A stretch of 64,000 bases of DNA from Apostichopus japonicus. Lineage: Eukaryota; Echinodermata; Holothuroidea; Aspidochirotida; Stichopodidae. Of this stretch, positions 51,470 through 63,245 are shown in pieces (within the stretch, counting starts at the first letter, position 1; each line of letters opens with the position of its first letter). Below the pieces are notes generated by a model that saw only the letters and a program-made list of their open reading frames with translations, ran no database searches and was not told the origin of the DNA. The DNA is taken from positions 25,597,484-25,661,483 of the forward strand of contig NC_092564.1 of assembly GCF_037975245.1 (NCBI RefSeq). Reading direction: 5' to 3'. Position numbers and translations under genes: made by a program.

Positions 51470-54400
51470 AGGTTTGATATTTCATGTAGTGATTGATAAT
51501 GAGTTTGACAACTGCGTACATATACAAAAAATGTCTTTGGTAATGCATGGATTGAAGTGTACCCCAATGCAGGTCCAGTGACAAACTTTGTGTTACTGGA
51601 CTTGGCTGTGTGCTGAATGTCATAACCACCATTCATTTAACATTGGGCAAGTACATATAATATTTACTTATAAAAAAAATTGAGTTCTGAGGCATTTTAA
51701 CGCTTGTGTTTGAACTTTGGTATAGCCTAGTTACACATGATTCCAATGCAGGTATATCCTACTTAGTACCACCCCCCCCCCCCCTCCACTTATATGCCCA
51801 TTGGACACTGTGAGCTAAGTAGTATGGAATATTTTTCCAAAGGTCATGTAGGGATACAGTGAGCTAGGCAAATGTTTAGCAACCTCAACTATAAATTCCT
51901 TGAAATAAGATGGACCAGGGTTCAAGATAAGCAGGGGCACAGTGGCTAATAGCACGTCTTCAACATAATGTTGCCTATGTGTAAGTTGACACAAAATATT
52001 TAATTTGATAGGCCTGTAAGACATTAAAGCCACATATAGTGTTCATGGCAATCCTTAAAACATGTTCCCATGTCTTCAATGGGTCTTTCCTACCTAGTAG
52101 CCCCCTCTCCCTCCACACACACAAATCCATGTCCATTGCACATTGTGAGGTATGTAGTATGGAATATGTATTCGAAGGTCATGAAGCGCTACAGTGAGAG
52201 CCAGCTAGGCCAATATTTATCATCCTCAACTATACATTCCCTGAAATAAAATGGTCCAATGTAGTGTTCAAACGATTAACCTAATCGGAATCGGTACGAT
52301 TATTGCATAATCAAAACATAATCGGAATCGGTAAAAATTACGTGGAATACCAGTTATGTCATACCGATTATTCAAAAACATATGTAAGGTGAAAATATCA
52401 TTATTCAAAAACATATGGAAGTTGAAAATATCAACTGATGTATTAGGTTTGTTCTTTTACTACGAAATATTAAAATAAAGACACCCTCTATACGTCTTTC
52501 ACAATGTAATTTCATCAAATAAGGCTGCCAGGGTCGCCGATTTTGCTTCCCTCATGGTTAGTGACTTCATATTTCTCGGCACAGTAAGCATGGCAGCAAT
52601 ACCAATTTTGCGAATTAGGAGTTGCAGCGCGAATCGCGTAAACAGTTCTCACATCTCGCATCAAATTTGAAGCAGTGCGGGAGGGTCGCGCTCAATCACC
52701 AGGAATTTCCCGCAGAGTGACTTGCAAATTACGGCCTCTACGAAGCAATTTCAGTACCAGCGACAATAACCTAAAATCCCCTCAAATCTCCGACCACATG
52801 GTAGCCTTACTTCACACTATAAAGTCAACTGCATGGAAATCTAACCTTGCCATCTGTTTTTTCGCTCTAGTTGTGTCGCAAATAAAAAATATAAATATCC
52901 ATGTAAACTGCAATCTTCGACCACATGTTAGCCTAACAACCATACTAAGTCAATGGGAAATGTAGCCTAACCATCGGTTTGCAAAAAAAATGCGTAGCTT
53001 AGTTTACAACTTTCAATTTGCTGGAAATCGGCATTTGTTTGGAAGGTATGTGCTATGTCTTATAGAGGGAATGTTATATTTTATATTGGAGTAGTTTCTA
53101 GTTGTTATTATTTCTTTACATCAATCTGGTAACATTTTACAGTAATTTTAAACAAGTTACAAATGGTACAATTTGCTTTTCAGTTTGATTGGCCTATTAA
53201 AGTTTACACTTTCTAATTGAACCTGAATGGAGTTAAATAGGTAACGAATAGGTATGTTTAACTTCAAGTTCGTAACATTTCTATTTGTTCATAAACGGTA
53301 TAATACTGAAAATAAGTACAAAATAATGTCGGAATGAAGGCAATATGTAATTAAAATTTACACTTTGGTAAAGATTGAAGATGGATGGTTTGTCTGAGAT
53401 ACTTTTTGAGATGGATATTTTGAGTAACTATTCTTAGCCCATTTCAAGCCATTAACAGGTGACATTCACGTCGAGGTGTTTAGGCCATTCGCTTAGCACA
53501 GTACTGACTAGGTAGGATGTTATATTTTCGTATTTTGGAAATTTAAAAAAAAGTCTTTTTTTTTTCTTTCCGAGAAACTCCAGAGGTTACTTGGTACATA
53601 CAAAAGGATATCTAAGAGCCTTGTATTACAACGAAGCAAACGGAAACAGAGGAAAATCACAACAATAATTGTTTCTATCACAAACTTTATTGCCGATTTC
53701 GTATAAACGGGATATTTTCTCATTTTCAAATAATCGGAATCGGTATGATTATGAAAAAAATAATCGGTATTTTCTGTTATGCATAATCGTTTGAACACTA
53801 GTCCAATGACAAACTTTGTCTTAACTGTACTGTTCATTTAGCTGTACATGTCTTCAACATATATGAATATGTCCCCCTAATGTTGCCTATGTTGAAGTTG
53901 ACACAAAATGTTTAATTTGACATAAGAAGGTGGAAGCAATGTGTGTACAAGAAAATCCCTAAATCAAGTACACTCGTCTTCAATGGGTCTCTCTTACTTA
54001 GTAGCCCCCCCCCCCCTCCAAACACACAAATCCATGTTCATTGTACATTGTGGGGTACAGAATGTAGTATATGGAATATGTATTCAAAGGTCATGGACAT
54101 ATAGGCTACAGTGATCTAGGCAAACGTTTAGCATACTCAACTATAAATTCCCTGACAAAAGATGGACCAGTAACAAACTTTGTCTTATAGTACATGGCTG
54201 CTTGCTGAATGGCCTACCTACTACAGTATTCATTTAGCTGTATGTCTTTAACATATAAGGAATATGGATTTAAGATGTCCCCCTAATGTTTCCTATTTAT
54301 AATATATATATATTCAGAAGTGGACAAGTGGAGGCCACATGTGTTCATGACACACACAAGTCTATGTTCATTCTATATATAGCAGGAATTCTTTAGTCTA

Positions 54401-54920
54401 TATATGAAGTAGTGTATGGAAGATGTAACGAAACATTCAATGGTTGTGTAGTGCCTCAATAGGAGCTAGACAGGTTTATCATCTTTACCTAATAATTTCC
54501 CGAAATAAGATGGACCAGTAACAAGTGTCTCACCCTCATGCGTGAATGGTTGTATGCTGATTGTCCTACTTACCATTCATTGATCTGTATAATTTCAACA
54601 TTTCAATATTTTGAGGTATTGGAAATTTTGAATATCCTAATGTTACTCATTAAATATGTTACTCATATGGTAATGTTACTTATATGTAAAGGTGACACAA
54701 AATATTGTTTGAGATAGAGGAAATCACATGTACACCACCTCCTATTTATTCATGTAAATGTCTTCTCTCTGGTGGTAAATCCATAACTTTATGAACCCCC
54801 TGGAATAAGGTGGACCAGTGACAAGTGTCCTACTACAGTATGCACACGCATGGATGGCTACATGCTGGGTGTCATATGTACAACATTCATTTTGTTGTAA
54901 TTGCTGTATTTTCTTCAATA
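51470..54920. repeat. Diverged tandem duplications of a few hundred bp (about five copies)
   Basis: Related blocks near 51480-51650, 51740-52020, 52060-52260 (interrupted by a hAT element), 53801-54260, 54340-54600 and 54760-54900. Shared wording: poly-C tract, CACACAAATCCATGTTCATT, GTAGTATGGAATATG, AAGGTCATG, CTCAACTATAAATTCC, AAATAAGATGGACCAGT, GCTGAATG..CATTCATTTA. Candidate exon C sits at the left edge. Confidence 0.75.
52262..53800. mobile_element. hAT-type element (1539 bp) with exact 8 bp target duplication
   Basis: Ends TAGTGTTCAAACGATTA and its inverse TAATCGTTTGAACACTA. Flanked by exact GTCCAATG (52254-52261 and 53801-53808). Subterminal AATCGGAATCGGTA motifs occur in both orientations. 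The internal frame at 52675-52965 shows no hAT transposase signature, so it is non-autonomous or unrecognisably decayed. Confidence 0.9.
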
Positions 54921-54968
54921 TATTGCAAATTTTGATTATGTCTTGCATGCAAAAACTCCAAGTACGAT

Positions 54969-55063
54969 CAGTGGCATAGTGAGCATTATCAGCACCGAGG
55001 GGCAGGGGGCCCTATACCCTGTGCCCTGGGGAAAGTTCCCTTGCTCCCCTCACTATGCCACTG
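54969..55063. mobile_element. Short palindromic MITE (95 bp)
   Basis: Exact 15 bp inverted ends CAGTGGCATAGTGAG / CTCACTATGCCACTG enclose a GC-rich centre. CAGTG ends suggest a hAT-like MITE, but no 8 bp target duplication is visible. Confidence 0.65.
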
Positions 55064-55451
55064 CAAAAAGAAAGGGTAGTTATAAAAGTGTGCTTAAGTA
55101 CTAAATCATTCTAAACAACACATGTGTTGAATGACATACTTTAGTGAGGTGTCCAACAGTACAGTACATGTCTATGGGCTGAATATTGTACATGGACTGA
55201 TTAACATACAGTACAGTCCATGTAAGTCTACCATTACGGCTACTAGTCAGAAGAAATCACACTGTTGTAAATTAATTATGAGAATACAATATTTGTAGTG
55301 AATATGATGTTCTTGAATATGGAGTCAAAGGATACCTGAAATTCTTATATGCCAAACCATCAATATCTACCTATCAATTTCTTGTTGAAAGAATTAATTT
55401 CATACTTACAATTAATTAAATTGTACATGGTTCTTTTATTTTGGTTTGCAG

Positions 55452-55556
55452 GTACCCTGGATGAAGATCGTGAAAGTAGCGATCTTGACCAAGCATGTTC
55501 TTCCAGGTCAACCCCAAAGAGAGTTTGTCCAACAAGGCAAAAAGCATTGTTGCGTG
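55452..55556 (+). CDS. Candidate exon A, acidic/Ser/Cys module (phase 1-1)
   Basis: A 105 nt open segment with acceptor TTTGCAG and donor GTAAGG. It encodes GTLDEDRESSDLDQACSS and then a basic part ending near TRQKALLRG. Entry and exit are both phase 1, so it can be skipped or repeated without shifting frame. It resembles candidate exon B at 56874. It may belong to the plus-strand SH2 gene, but at least one more exon would be needed, since the SH2 exon starts in phase 0. No known domain recognised. Confidence 0.5.
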
Positions 55557-55739
55557 GTAAGGAAAATTGTTATCCTTAAGCCAGTGACATATGCAGGGGT
55601 CCCCAAACAAAGTCCAATCTGGAAAAGGTCCACTTTTGCATTATGGCGCGCACACAGTCCCACACATTGCTGGACCTCTGTTAACCGCACATGACCTTTG
55701 ACTGCCGAAAAAACTAATAGAAATAATTCACTCACTATG

Positions 55740-56015
55740 GGTCATGGTGGCTTAGTGCCTTTTGCATTTAACACACAGGTTGTGAGTCTGAGTCCCACAG
55801 GTGGCATAGTCAATACGTTGAATCCTTGTGCAAGACACTTTACTCCATTTGCTTCAGTCCACCCATCTCTAAAATGGGCGCTAGCTTCGGCTAGGGGCTA
55901 GTTAGCAAGGGATTGACGGATTGGGGGAGTGTTTCACTCTGATTTTACTTGCATCATGGAAACCAGGTTTAAGCACCAACCTTATGAGCCATCTGGCACA
56001 GAAGAGAACCTACCT
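55740..56015 (+). mobile_element. Probable tRNA-derived SINE, worn
   Basis: The plus strand starts GGGTCATGGTGGCTTAGTGC (A box-like TGGCTTAGTGC) followed by GTGAGTCTGAGTCCCA in the B box position. It continues with GCAAGACACTTTACTCCATT and AAAATGGG, typical of a marine-invertebrate tRNA-SINE body. Confidence 0.55.
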
Positions 56016-56019
56016 ACCT

Positions 56020-56480
56020 TCTCACTATGGGTAACCTACCCACCAAGTACTGTATAAGCTCAATTGAATTTTACCTCATTAAGATATATATTGTTTACAA
56101 GGTTTCTATGTTTGACCTCTGTTAACCTCCATATAAAACAATATGGGTCATATAAACACTCTAAAGAATACACATACTAAGTATGAGCTCAATTGAAGTG
56201 TGTCTTGTCAAGATAAGGTTTTTACAAGGTTGTCAGTGTTTGACATCTGTTGACCTTTGAGAAAAAACAATAGGGACCATGTACTCACTATGAATAATCT
56301 ACATAACAAGCATGAATTTAATTGAAGTTTGTCTCAAATTACGATGATTAAAGGTTAACAGTTTTTTACCTCAGATGAACTTTGACCTCAACCAAAAGCA
56401 ATAGGGACCATGTACTCACAAAAGGTATTCTACCGAACTAGTATGAGCTCTACTGAAGTTTGCCTTAAGTATCAAGTTAT
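56020..56480. repeat. Diverged tandem repeat, about 125 bp unit, 3-4 copies
   Basis: Recurring series: ACTCACTATGGGTAA.CTAC, AAGTATGAGCTCAATTGAAG, GTTTACAAGG, TTTGACCTCTGTTGACCT, CAATAGGGACCATG. Confidence 0.75.
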
Positions 56481-56873
56481 TATGTTTACAAGTGGCATCA
56501 CATGCATGTCACTTACATATACTGTACACATATACATCCATACACAAAAGCATGACTGCATAGACCTGTTTCTTTTCCTTCTGCTCAAGTCATAGTTGTA
56601 GTCACACTAGCAAATACTCAGTAAAGTACTGTACTGTATCTTAAATTGATGCTGAAGAATTGGTCATATGATGCTAAGATCAACTAGAGATAGCTATATT
56701 GTGCTAACCACCATAGCTAGAGAAGAGCAGATTGGGATTTTTCAATACCTGTTTGCCAAAAAAGATTACACTTAAGTAAAACTACTACCAGTGGCAATTC
56801 AATTACCTCTTGGGTTTATGCCTAATTCTGCAACAGATATCATTCATAGCATTTATAATTTTTTTTGTTCCAG

Positions 56874-56969
56874 TTGATCCATATGAGGAGGACTGTGAAA
56901 GTGATATGGAATCTGATACAGAGTCTTGGGAAAACCAATTGAAGAGATTACACAAATCCTTCACGACAG
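56874..56969 (+). CDS. Candidate exon B, acidic/Ser/Cys module (phase 1-1)
   Basis: A 96 nt open segment after a strong T-rich acceptor (TTTTTTTTGTTCCAG), with donor GTAGGA. It encodes VDPYEEDCESDMESDTES followed by WENQLKRLHKSF. Phase 1 in and out, as exon A. The pattern acidic-CES-acidic-TES, then a basic helix-like tail, parallels exons A and C. Splice sites and codon content are convincing; gene assignment to the downstream SH2 protein is inference. Confidence 0.55.
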
Positions 56970-57033
56970 GTAGGATATTTTAACAATTTATTGATTCCTT
57001 GCGAAAGAGCGAAGGAATCCTTGTGATGGTGAT

Positions 57034-57074
57034 GGCGTGTGTGTGTGTGTGTGTGGGTGTGTGTGTGTATAGTA
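57034..57074. repeat. (GT)n microsatellite
   Basis: A GTGTGTGTGT tract with a few interruptions, just left of a hAT-like MITE. Confidence 0.85.
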
Positions 57075-57114
57075 TGTATGTGTTTGTGTATTCATGTATA
57101 AGTATGTGTGGGTG

Positions 57115-57448
57115 CAGGGGGTAGGAAGCTTCCAAAAAGTGGGGGGGGGCACAACATCAGAGGGGCACTTTCTCATTCCACAACCACCACTCGTTATGCT
57201 ATAAACCGATACACACCGGCCAAATCACTTAAATATACTGTATTTGATGTGTTTAATGCTATCAATACAATTTTGGTGCACATAATAATTTAATTTTTTT
57301 TTAAATTAACAAAGGCTTAAGATATCCAAAAGACAGTTCTTCATCAAAGGGGCACATTTTATTTGCCAGTAGGGCACATATATGCTATTTTGAAAAATAG
57401 TTGGGAGGCACATGCCCCCAGTCCCCCCCCCAAGCTCCTATCCCCCTG
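57115..57448. mobile_element. hAT-like MITE (334 bp)
   Basis: Ends CAGGGGGTAGGAAGCTTCC and, inverted, CAGGGGGATAGGAGCTTGG. Flanks TGTGGGTG and TATGCGTG agree at 6 of 8 bases, as an old 8 bp target duplication would. Confidence 0.68.
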
Positions 57449-57460
57449 TATGCGTGCATG

Positions 57461-59847
57461 TATATGGTCATTTTCACAATCAGTGGTGTAACTTTTATAC
57501 ACTCAGGGCCAAAATTTCAAACACCATATATATTGAAATTTTTACTAACATCACATGTTAAAGGGTTCAAATTTTTTTAACTTCACAACTTTTTGGAGTT
57601 TAAACATATATGTTTATGGGTGTAATTTTTCGGTGACTGTATGACTCTAGGAAACTTTATATTTTTAAGCAACCATATTTACACAGTGTTAAAACAGTAC
57701 TCTGATTCAAGTAAACTTTAAAATGCTTAAATCATTATATGTTACTTAAAAATGAAAAGGATTTGACAGAAAGTTTTTAAAACTATTACAGATATTTCCA
57801 TGTTAACTGAAAATTTATTGGAAATCAAGGATTGTTTTTCTTAATTTTAACTTTAAACTATTTAAAAAAAAGATAAGGCCAAGTCAAACACCCTAAATAA
57901 TGTCTCCTCACAGAGGGCTAATATCCAATCCAAGTTGCCCAAAGCTCATTCTTTGCATCATAACTATACATGTCTTACTAGTTTAGTATTGAAAACAAAA
58001 AATAAATGTTTTAATTGTGACCAAATTTTGACCTTGAAATGCCCAAAATAGCCCAAAATGTTGTTAAAATGTGATGTTTGAGGACGCTGTTCACAGGCAT
58101 CGTTGAGCATGTGACCCTGAAAATGCAGTTTATTGGTAGTCCTTATGCTAGTGAACCACCCTCTTAATTATTAAGCACCTGTATGCTAATGCTAAGAAGT
58201 TGTTGTCATTTAAACTCAAATCGGCTTGTGCAGGCATTTTCATACATATGAACTACGTGATTTTCACAATTTTTGAGTCGTGAATTTGAGTAGATAACAC
58301 AAAATACACAACTTTTTGACTTGAGTTTTTAAAAATAGAGTCAATACACTCCTAAAAATGGTATTTAAAGAAAAATTCAAATTTGCCCACAGCCCCAAAT
58401 TGGACCCCCAATTAGGGCCAGAAGTGAGATTTCTTAGGTTTGAGGGCGCTGTTAGTAAAAGGTACGACCCGCTCAACATTTTTTGGGCACTTTTCCTGTA
58501 CAACTACCACTGGACAAGGATCCTATGCAAATTAAAACTCAAACATGCCATTGCTTGTGAATATAGAGCACACTCAAAGTCAGGCCAGAAAAGGTCCCTA
58601 TCTCATTTTTTGCCATTTTAATATGAAAAATTGAGACTGTAAAATGTCCTCAAAATTAGCTAAATTCGAAAGCTGGTCACATGTCTTCCATAATATTTGC
58701 AATATCAGACATAAAATACTTTATGCAAAAGATGCCTCCAAATTTAGGGCTCTCAAAATGCAATCTGGATTTGGTTGCTAGGTGTGGCCATATCCTAGCA
58801 ACCAAAAACTTTTCAAAAGTTTTTTTGCCCAATTTCATCCTTTGAAACATGTGGCAAGACACCATATCAATTTCAGGTGATTCTGAGAGGGTCGACGTTG
58901 AATCGACCCAAAAATCTGTTGTTTTGGCATGGATTGACCCAATTAATAAAGGACCTTTTAAAAGATATTATCATACTGGTTGCTACACCTCTACAGAATT
59001 ACTTTAATATGATTTTTAGCCAAGGAAGATGTTTATTGGATAAGTAGAGATAAAATTTCCAACTAACCTGTTTCGGAGGTGACAAGATGTTTCGGAGGTG
59101 ACGCATGTTGACAGAAAGTTAAGAATCTCCCAGAAATTAAAACGACTGGTCATGTTGTCACAAATTTTACTCAAATATTACGTTAGGGGGTGTGGTATAT
59201 TTTAATAAGTTTAAAATAGCTATACTATTGTTTACATAAATCTTGGGCTGAAGAATGCTTTGTTTCGGTGGTGACGGAAAAGTTAACGGAAAAGTTAACA
59301 TTAAATTTGAAATTTACACAATTCTTTTAAAATTTCCAAATGGAAAATATTTTAGGGCTCAGATATTAGACACATTAGTTATTGTAATAATGCAACCATA
59401 CTTAACAAAATTTACAATGCTTAATTAGAACTTAGTTGCAGTCAAACTTAGGTACCAATTGTTAGCGGAAAATGTCACCTCCGAAACGACAAAATCTAGC
59501 CACCGGCCCTACAGTAGGAGAAGGGAAGGGAAGGAAACCTGGGGAACACAATTGCATTTTAGTTTGGACACTTGTTGATAATATCAACCAAATAAGAACT
59601 GGAAAATACCTTCCACCAAAAAGTACAGGCTCTGACAAAAACAGTGTAGTTGAAAGTATATGGCTGAACTAGCATATTTTAAGCATATTTATGGCCACCA
59701 AATCCACCTGAAGAAACCGAGAAAGTTTGTTTAGCTACCCAAACAAATGGCAAAAAATCTAAGAATTCTGGTATTTGGTCACTGAGTTACAAAGCAATAA
59801 GTGCCAATATTGAAAGTTACACCACTGATTGTGAAAATGACCATATA
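57461..59847. mobile_element. Unclassified 2.4 kb element with about 35 bp terminal inverted repeats
   Basis: Left end TATATGGTCATTTTCACAAT-CAGTGGTGTAACTTT; the right end is the exact inverse (AAAGTTACACCACTG-ATTGTGAAAATGACCATATA). Inside, the box TTTCGGAGGTGAC appears twice near 59080-59103, TTTCGGTGGTGAC near 59263, and inverted as GTCACCTCCGAAACG near 59475. Longest open frames are under 90 codons with no transposase motif seen. No target duplication is clear beyond the ambiguous TATA. Confidence 0.8.
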
Positions 59848-60080
59848 TGTATGTGAAAATGTGCTAGAAAAGTGGTAATCCATGACCAATCATGCTTTGG
59901 CTAACCATCATATGCTTTGGCCACCATATGGCATGAGACACTTAAATGTCCTAATTAACTGACTAGAAATGTCTGCAATGAACTTGGGAGGAAAATACAT
60001 ATGACCTTTAACCTACCTCTATAAATAAGACATGATAAATTACTATATTCTGTATATTAACTGTTAAGGTAGCATACACC

Positions 60081-61273
60081 CAGGGCCGTCTTAACGCATG
60101 GGCCCACTGGGCCCTGGCCCAGGGCCCCGCGATGTCAGGGGCCCCGCAATCTTAATATGGGAGGAAAACTTATTGAATAGGCCATTATGCCTGATTGAAT
60201 TCGATACTTGACAACTTGTGACGAGAGTTGGTGACACACTTGAGAGTTTGACATTAAATATTCGAATCTGAGTTGGCAACCCTGGAATATACAATCCCCC
60301 GAAGGCTTACACAGAGAAACTGTTACTCCATAACAATAAGAAAGAGGATATTGCCTCAGCCACGAAAGGCATAAAATTTGAAAACCGTGGGCAATACCTC
60401 ACTACCAAACCTAAACAAAAGGAACCACCACTTGTGTTCAAGCTCACCTATACACCCCATATCAAAACCACGCATTTGAAAAAAACACTTTGGAAACAAA
60501 AGAACCGATTCTAGCCCACAAAAGGGCCCAAAATCTCAAAGATTTACTTGTTAACTCAAGGTTTCGTACTAACAAAGAATCAGCTGACTCTCAAGGTTCA
60601 CACGAAGCTCTTTTAGATGCTCTTATAGCTGCACTATGAGTCCATAAAAACTTGTGCACAGAAAATAGATGCATTTTGAAAACGAGACGCCCAGGCCGAA
60701 TATAAAATATTCAAAGGCTACTACTGATGAATCTCCTCCTATAAAGTTTGAGAGCAGAAACCGGTCTAGTTGGTCATAAGAACCTACGCTAGTCTCTCCT
60801 ACTATTAACAGTACACTCAATTCACCTAATAGGTGCAATTATGTTTCACCATGAGGAGCATGCTATAAGTTCATGTTCCTCGCGCCCTCCCTTAAAAATA
60901 CTTCATGTTCTTGGCGACTACGTTGCGTTAGATAGTGTAAAATCGCCTACACCCCCCTTTCAGTTGAAAGGCTCAACACAGGGTGTTACAAATGGTGAGT
61001 CCAGTATTGTTAGGGAAGGGATGGAGGGCAACTGGAAGATTACTCTTCTATAATGTATTTCAGCATTTAGATATATCACGTACGGTATGTTATTCAGCAA
61101 AAGTTTTATGCTTTATGCGCGACATAGGGAGGGGTGGTAAATGCAGGCATGTCTATGCTTGAGCGCTTGTCAAGGATGTCAATTTTTCACGCAAATTTTT
61201 TCGAACTCACTTGATTGAGGGGCCCCGCTCCATTGCCGGGCCCAGGGCCCGGTGATCTCTTAAGACGGCCCTG
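60081..61273. mobile_element. hAT-type element (1193 bp)
   Basis: Ends CAGGGCCGTCTTAA / TTAAGACGGCCCTG are exact inverses. Flanks CATACACC (60073-60080) and CATACGCC (61274-61281) match at 7 of 8 bases. GC-rich subterminal GGGCCC motifs lie at both ends. The interior holds a broken open segment near 60350-60510 (reading PPLVFKLTYTPHIKTTH before a stop) that may be a captured retroelement fragment; no intact transposase. Confidence 0.87.
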
Positions 61274-61281
61274 CATACGCC

Positions 61282-62880
61282 CATTAAAAGCCCCATTGAC
61301 TTACACACTAAATCACAAAAGTAATGCCTTCTCTAAGTCTAGATAGAAGTTTTCACTTGCTAAACGCTACCCATCACTGGATAGCTGACAAGTTGGCCTT
61401 TCATGGCACCATCAATTTTCCATACCATGACCGTGAAAATTTTTGCTACGGGAGCCGGAATTTTTCGTCACTTGTAAACAAACCTCTTTACTCGGCCGTA
61501 AACAATCTTCGTCCGATGCTCCTGGGAGGGATAAACTGATCTAAAATTGCCTCAATTTTACCCAATTTTTTAACCACATGTGCTTCCATTCATGTTCTTT
61601 AACATCCAAGCCACAAAAAAGCTCATCCTAATTGATAACATAGCAAAAAAGTTGTTCTCCTGCTCCTAATTGGCACTTTTCCTGAAGGAGAACACTTGCC
61701 GTGGATTGATATAGACCCTAATAGGAGTATGCCACCTTAAGAGTTGATCTGAATGTCAGAGAAAATTTGTGTCTGCTTGGAGATGTGCTAGTTCTCCTGT
61801 TTCCTCCTATCCTCTGTTGCTTAAACTAGAGACATAATTGAAGCTAGTTGAAACTTTATTCATTTACAAACATCCTGAATTACGAATCTCCATTGTTGTC
61901 TTTTTAGTCAAGACTCCTTCCTCTGGGAGATTCAAGAGAAACATATCATTGGACAAGGAAGTGTTCATTTCTAGCAGATTTTCTGACTTGATTTCTACTA
62001 ACACTACACTTATGACATGACATTTCCCAAACATGTATTGCTAATATTGTGGTAACCTGTGTTTGATAAACAAGGCCAGCAGGTGTGTTAAAGTTGATTT
62101 AGCTATAGAGAGTGCTAGTATACTAGTGATAAAGGTGACCGTTTCCTTGTTGCTTTCACTTCTTGTTTTACTTTGTCTGAGTTATTTAGGTTCCCAGTGC
62201 TTCAGTCGCATGTTCGATTTTCTTGGGAAATGTTAGGTGGGAATACTATATTACAGATCAAGGAAGATTAAACCTCAGATTTTATTGATACCATTTTTTT
62301 TTAAAGGAAGCTGGGTTTATCTGCAACCTGAATTTATTATACCTTGGCAATTCTGTACTGATATGTTTTAGATTCGCTTTGTTTTAATGTACCAGTGAAA
62401 ATATCAGTCTCATAAACATGCGTGGGTGTGAAGTATTAAAGAGGTATGAAGGTAGTTTTTACAGGTCATAAGTGTGTGTGAATATTAGATCATTAACCAC
62501 TGATATTAATAGTCATCAGTGTGTCCCCTACACATACTAAAAACATCAAATAACGAGAAGTATATTATTTCAACCCACAAAGCATATAAACTCACTGCGA
62601 CATATTTATCTAATTGAACACCCACCCACCCATCTCAGTATAATGTAGAGAGGATGAAAGCCTTTCGGGAAGTACTTTGAACAATTTTAGCGTGTTAAGC
62701 ATTTGGCCGATAATTGAAGAATTGTGGACAATTGTTAATTCATAGTACATTTAAATAATACCAAGAATGGGAGATATGAATTAATCATATTGTCTTGGCT
62801 TATTTCAATCTCTGAGTCTGCTTAGGTTCTGTGACGTTAGCAAGTATTTCGGTCTAAAGTGGGTGAAGGGTAGACCATTC
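61282..62880. other. No gene recognised
   Basis: AT-rich intergenic or intronic sequence upstream of the SH2 exons. No supported exon and no structured repeat. Confidence 0.3.
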
Positions 62881-62889
62881 TCATGCACT

Positions 62890-63055
62890 GAAGTCATGTG
62901 ACAACTGACAAGTGCACTCAGTCATTTGATAAGTGCACTTAGTCAGGTGATATGTGCACTCAATCAGGTGACAAGTGCACCCAGTCATGTGATAAGTGCA
63001 CTCAATCAGGTGACAAGTGTACTTAGTCAGGTGACAGTGTGCACATGTCATATGA
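62890..63055. repeat. Minisatellite, 22 bp unit, about seven copies
   Basis: Unit GTGCACTCAGTCAGGTGACA plus A/T, with CAATCAGGTGA and CTTAGTCAGGTGA variants. It ends about 190 bp before the SH2 exon acceptor. Confidence 0.9.
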
Positions 63056-63245
63056 TAATTGAAATCTTCCAGCTGAACAAACATGAGATGGGAGAAGCGT
63101 GCTCCAACTGTGGTCTGACTTCATTGTGTCAAGTCAGTCTCCTAATACTGTTAGGTTCAATTATATTTTTTGTCGTCCAAAGTTGTTATTTAACAGAATG
63201 TTGTTGATGTTGAGTAACTTACAGCAGAGATGTTTGTGTCTACAG

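Noticed and set aside
52675-52965. 96-codon plus-strand open frame
   Set aside because: Inside the hAT element at 52262-53800; no transposase or other domain seen.
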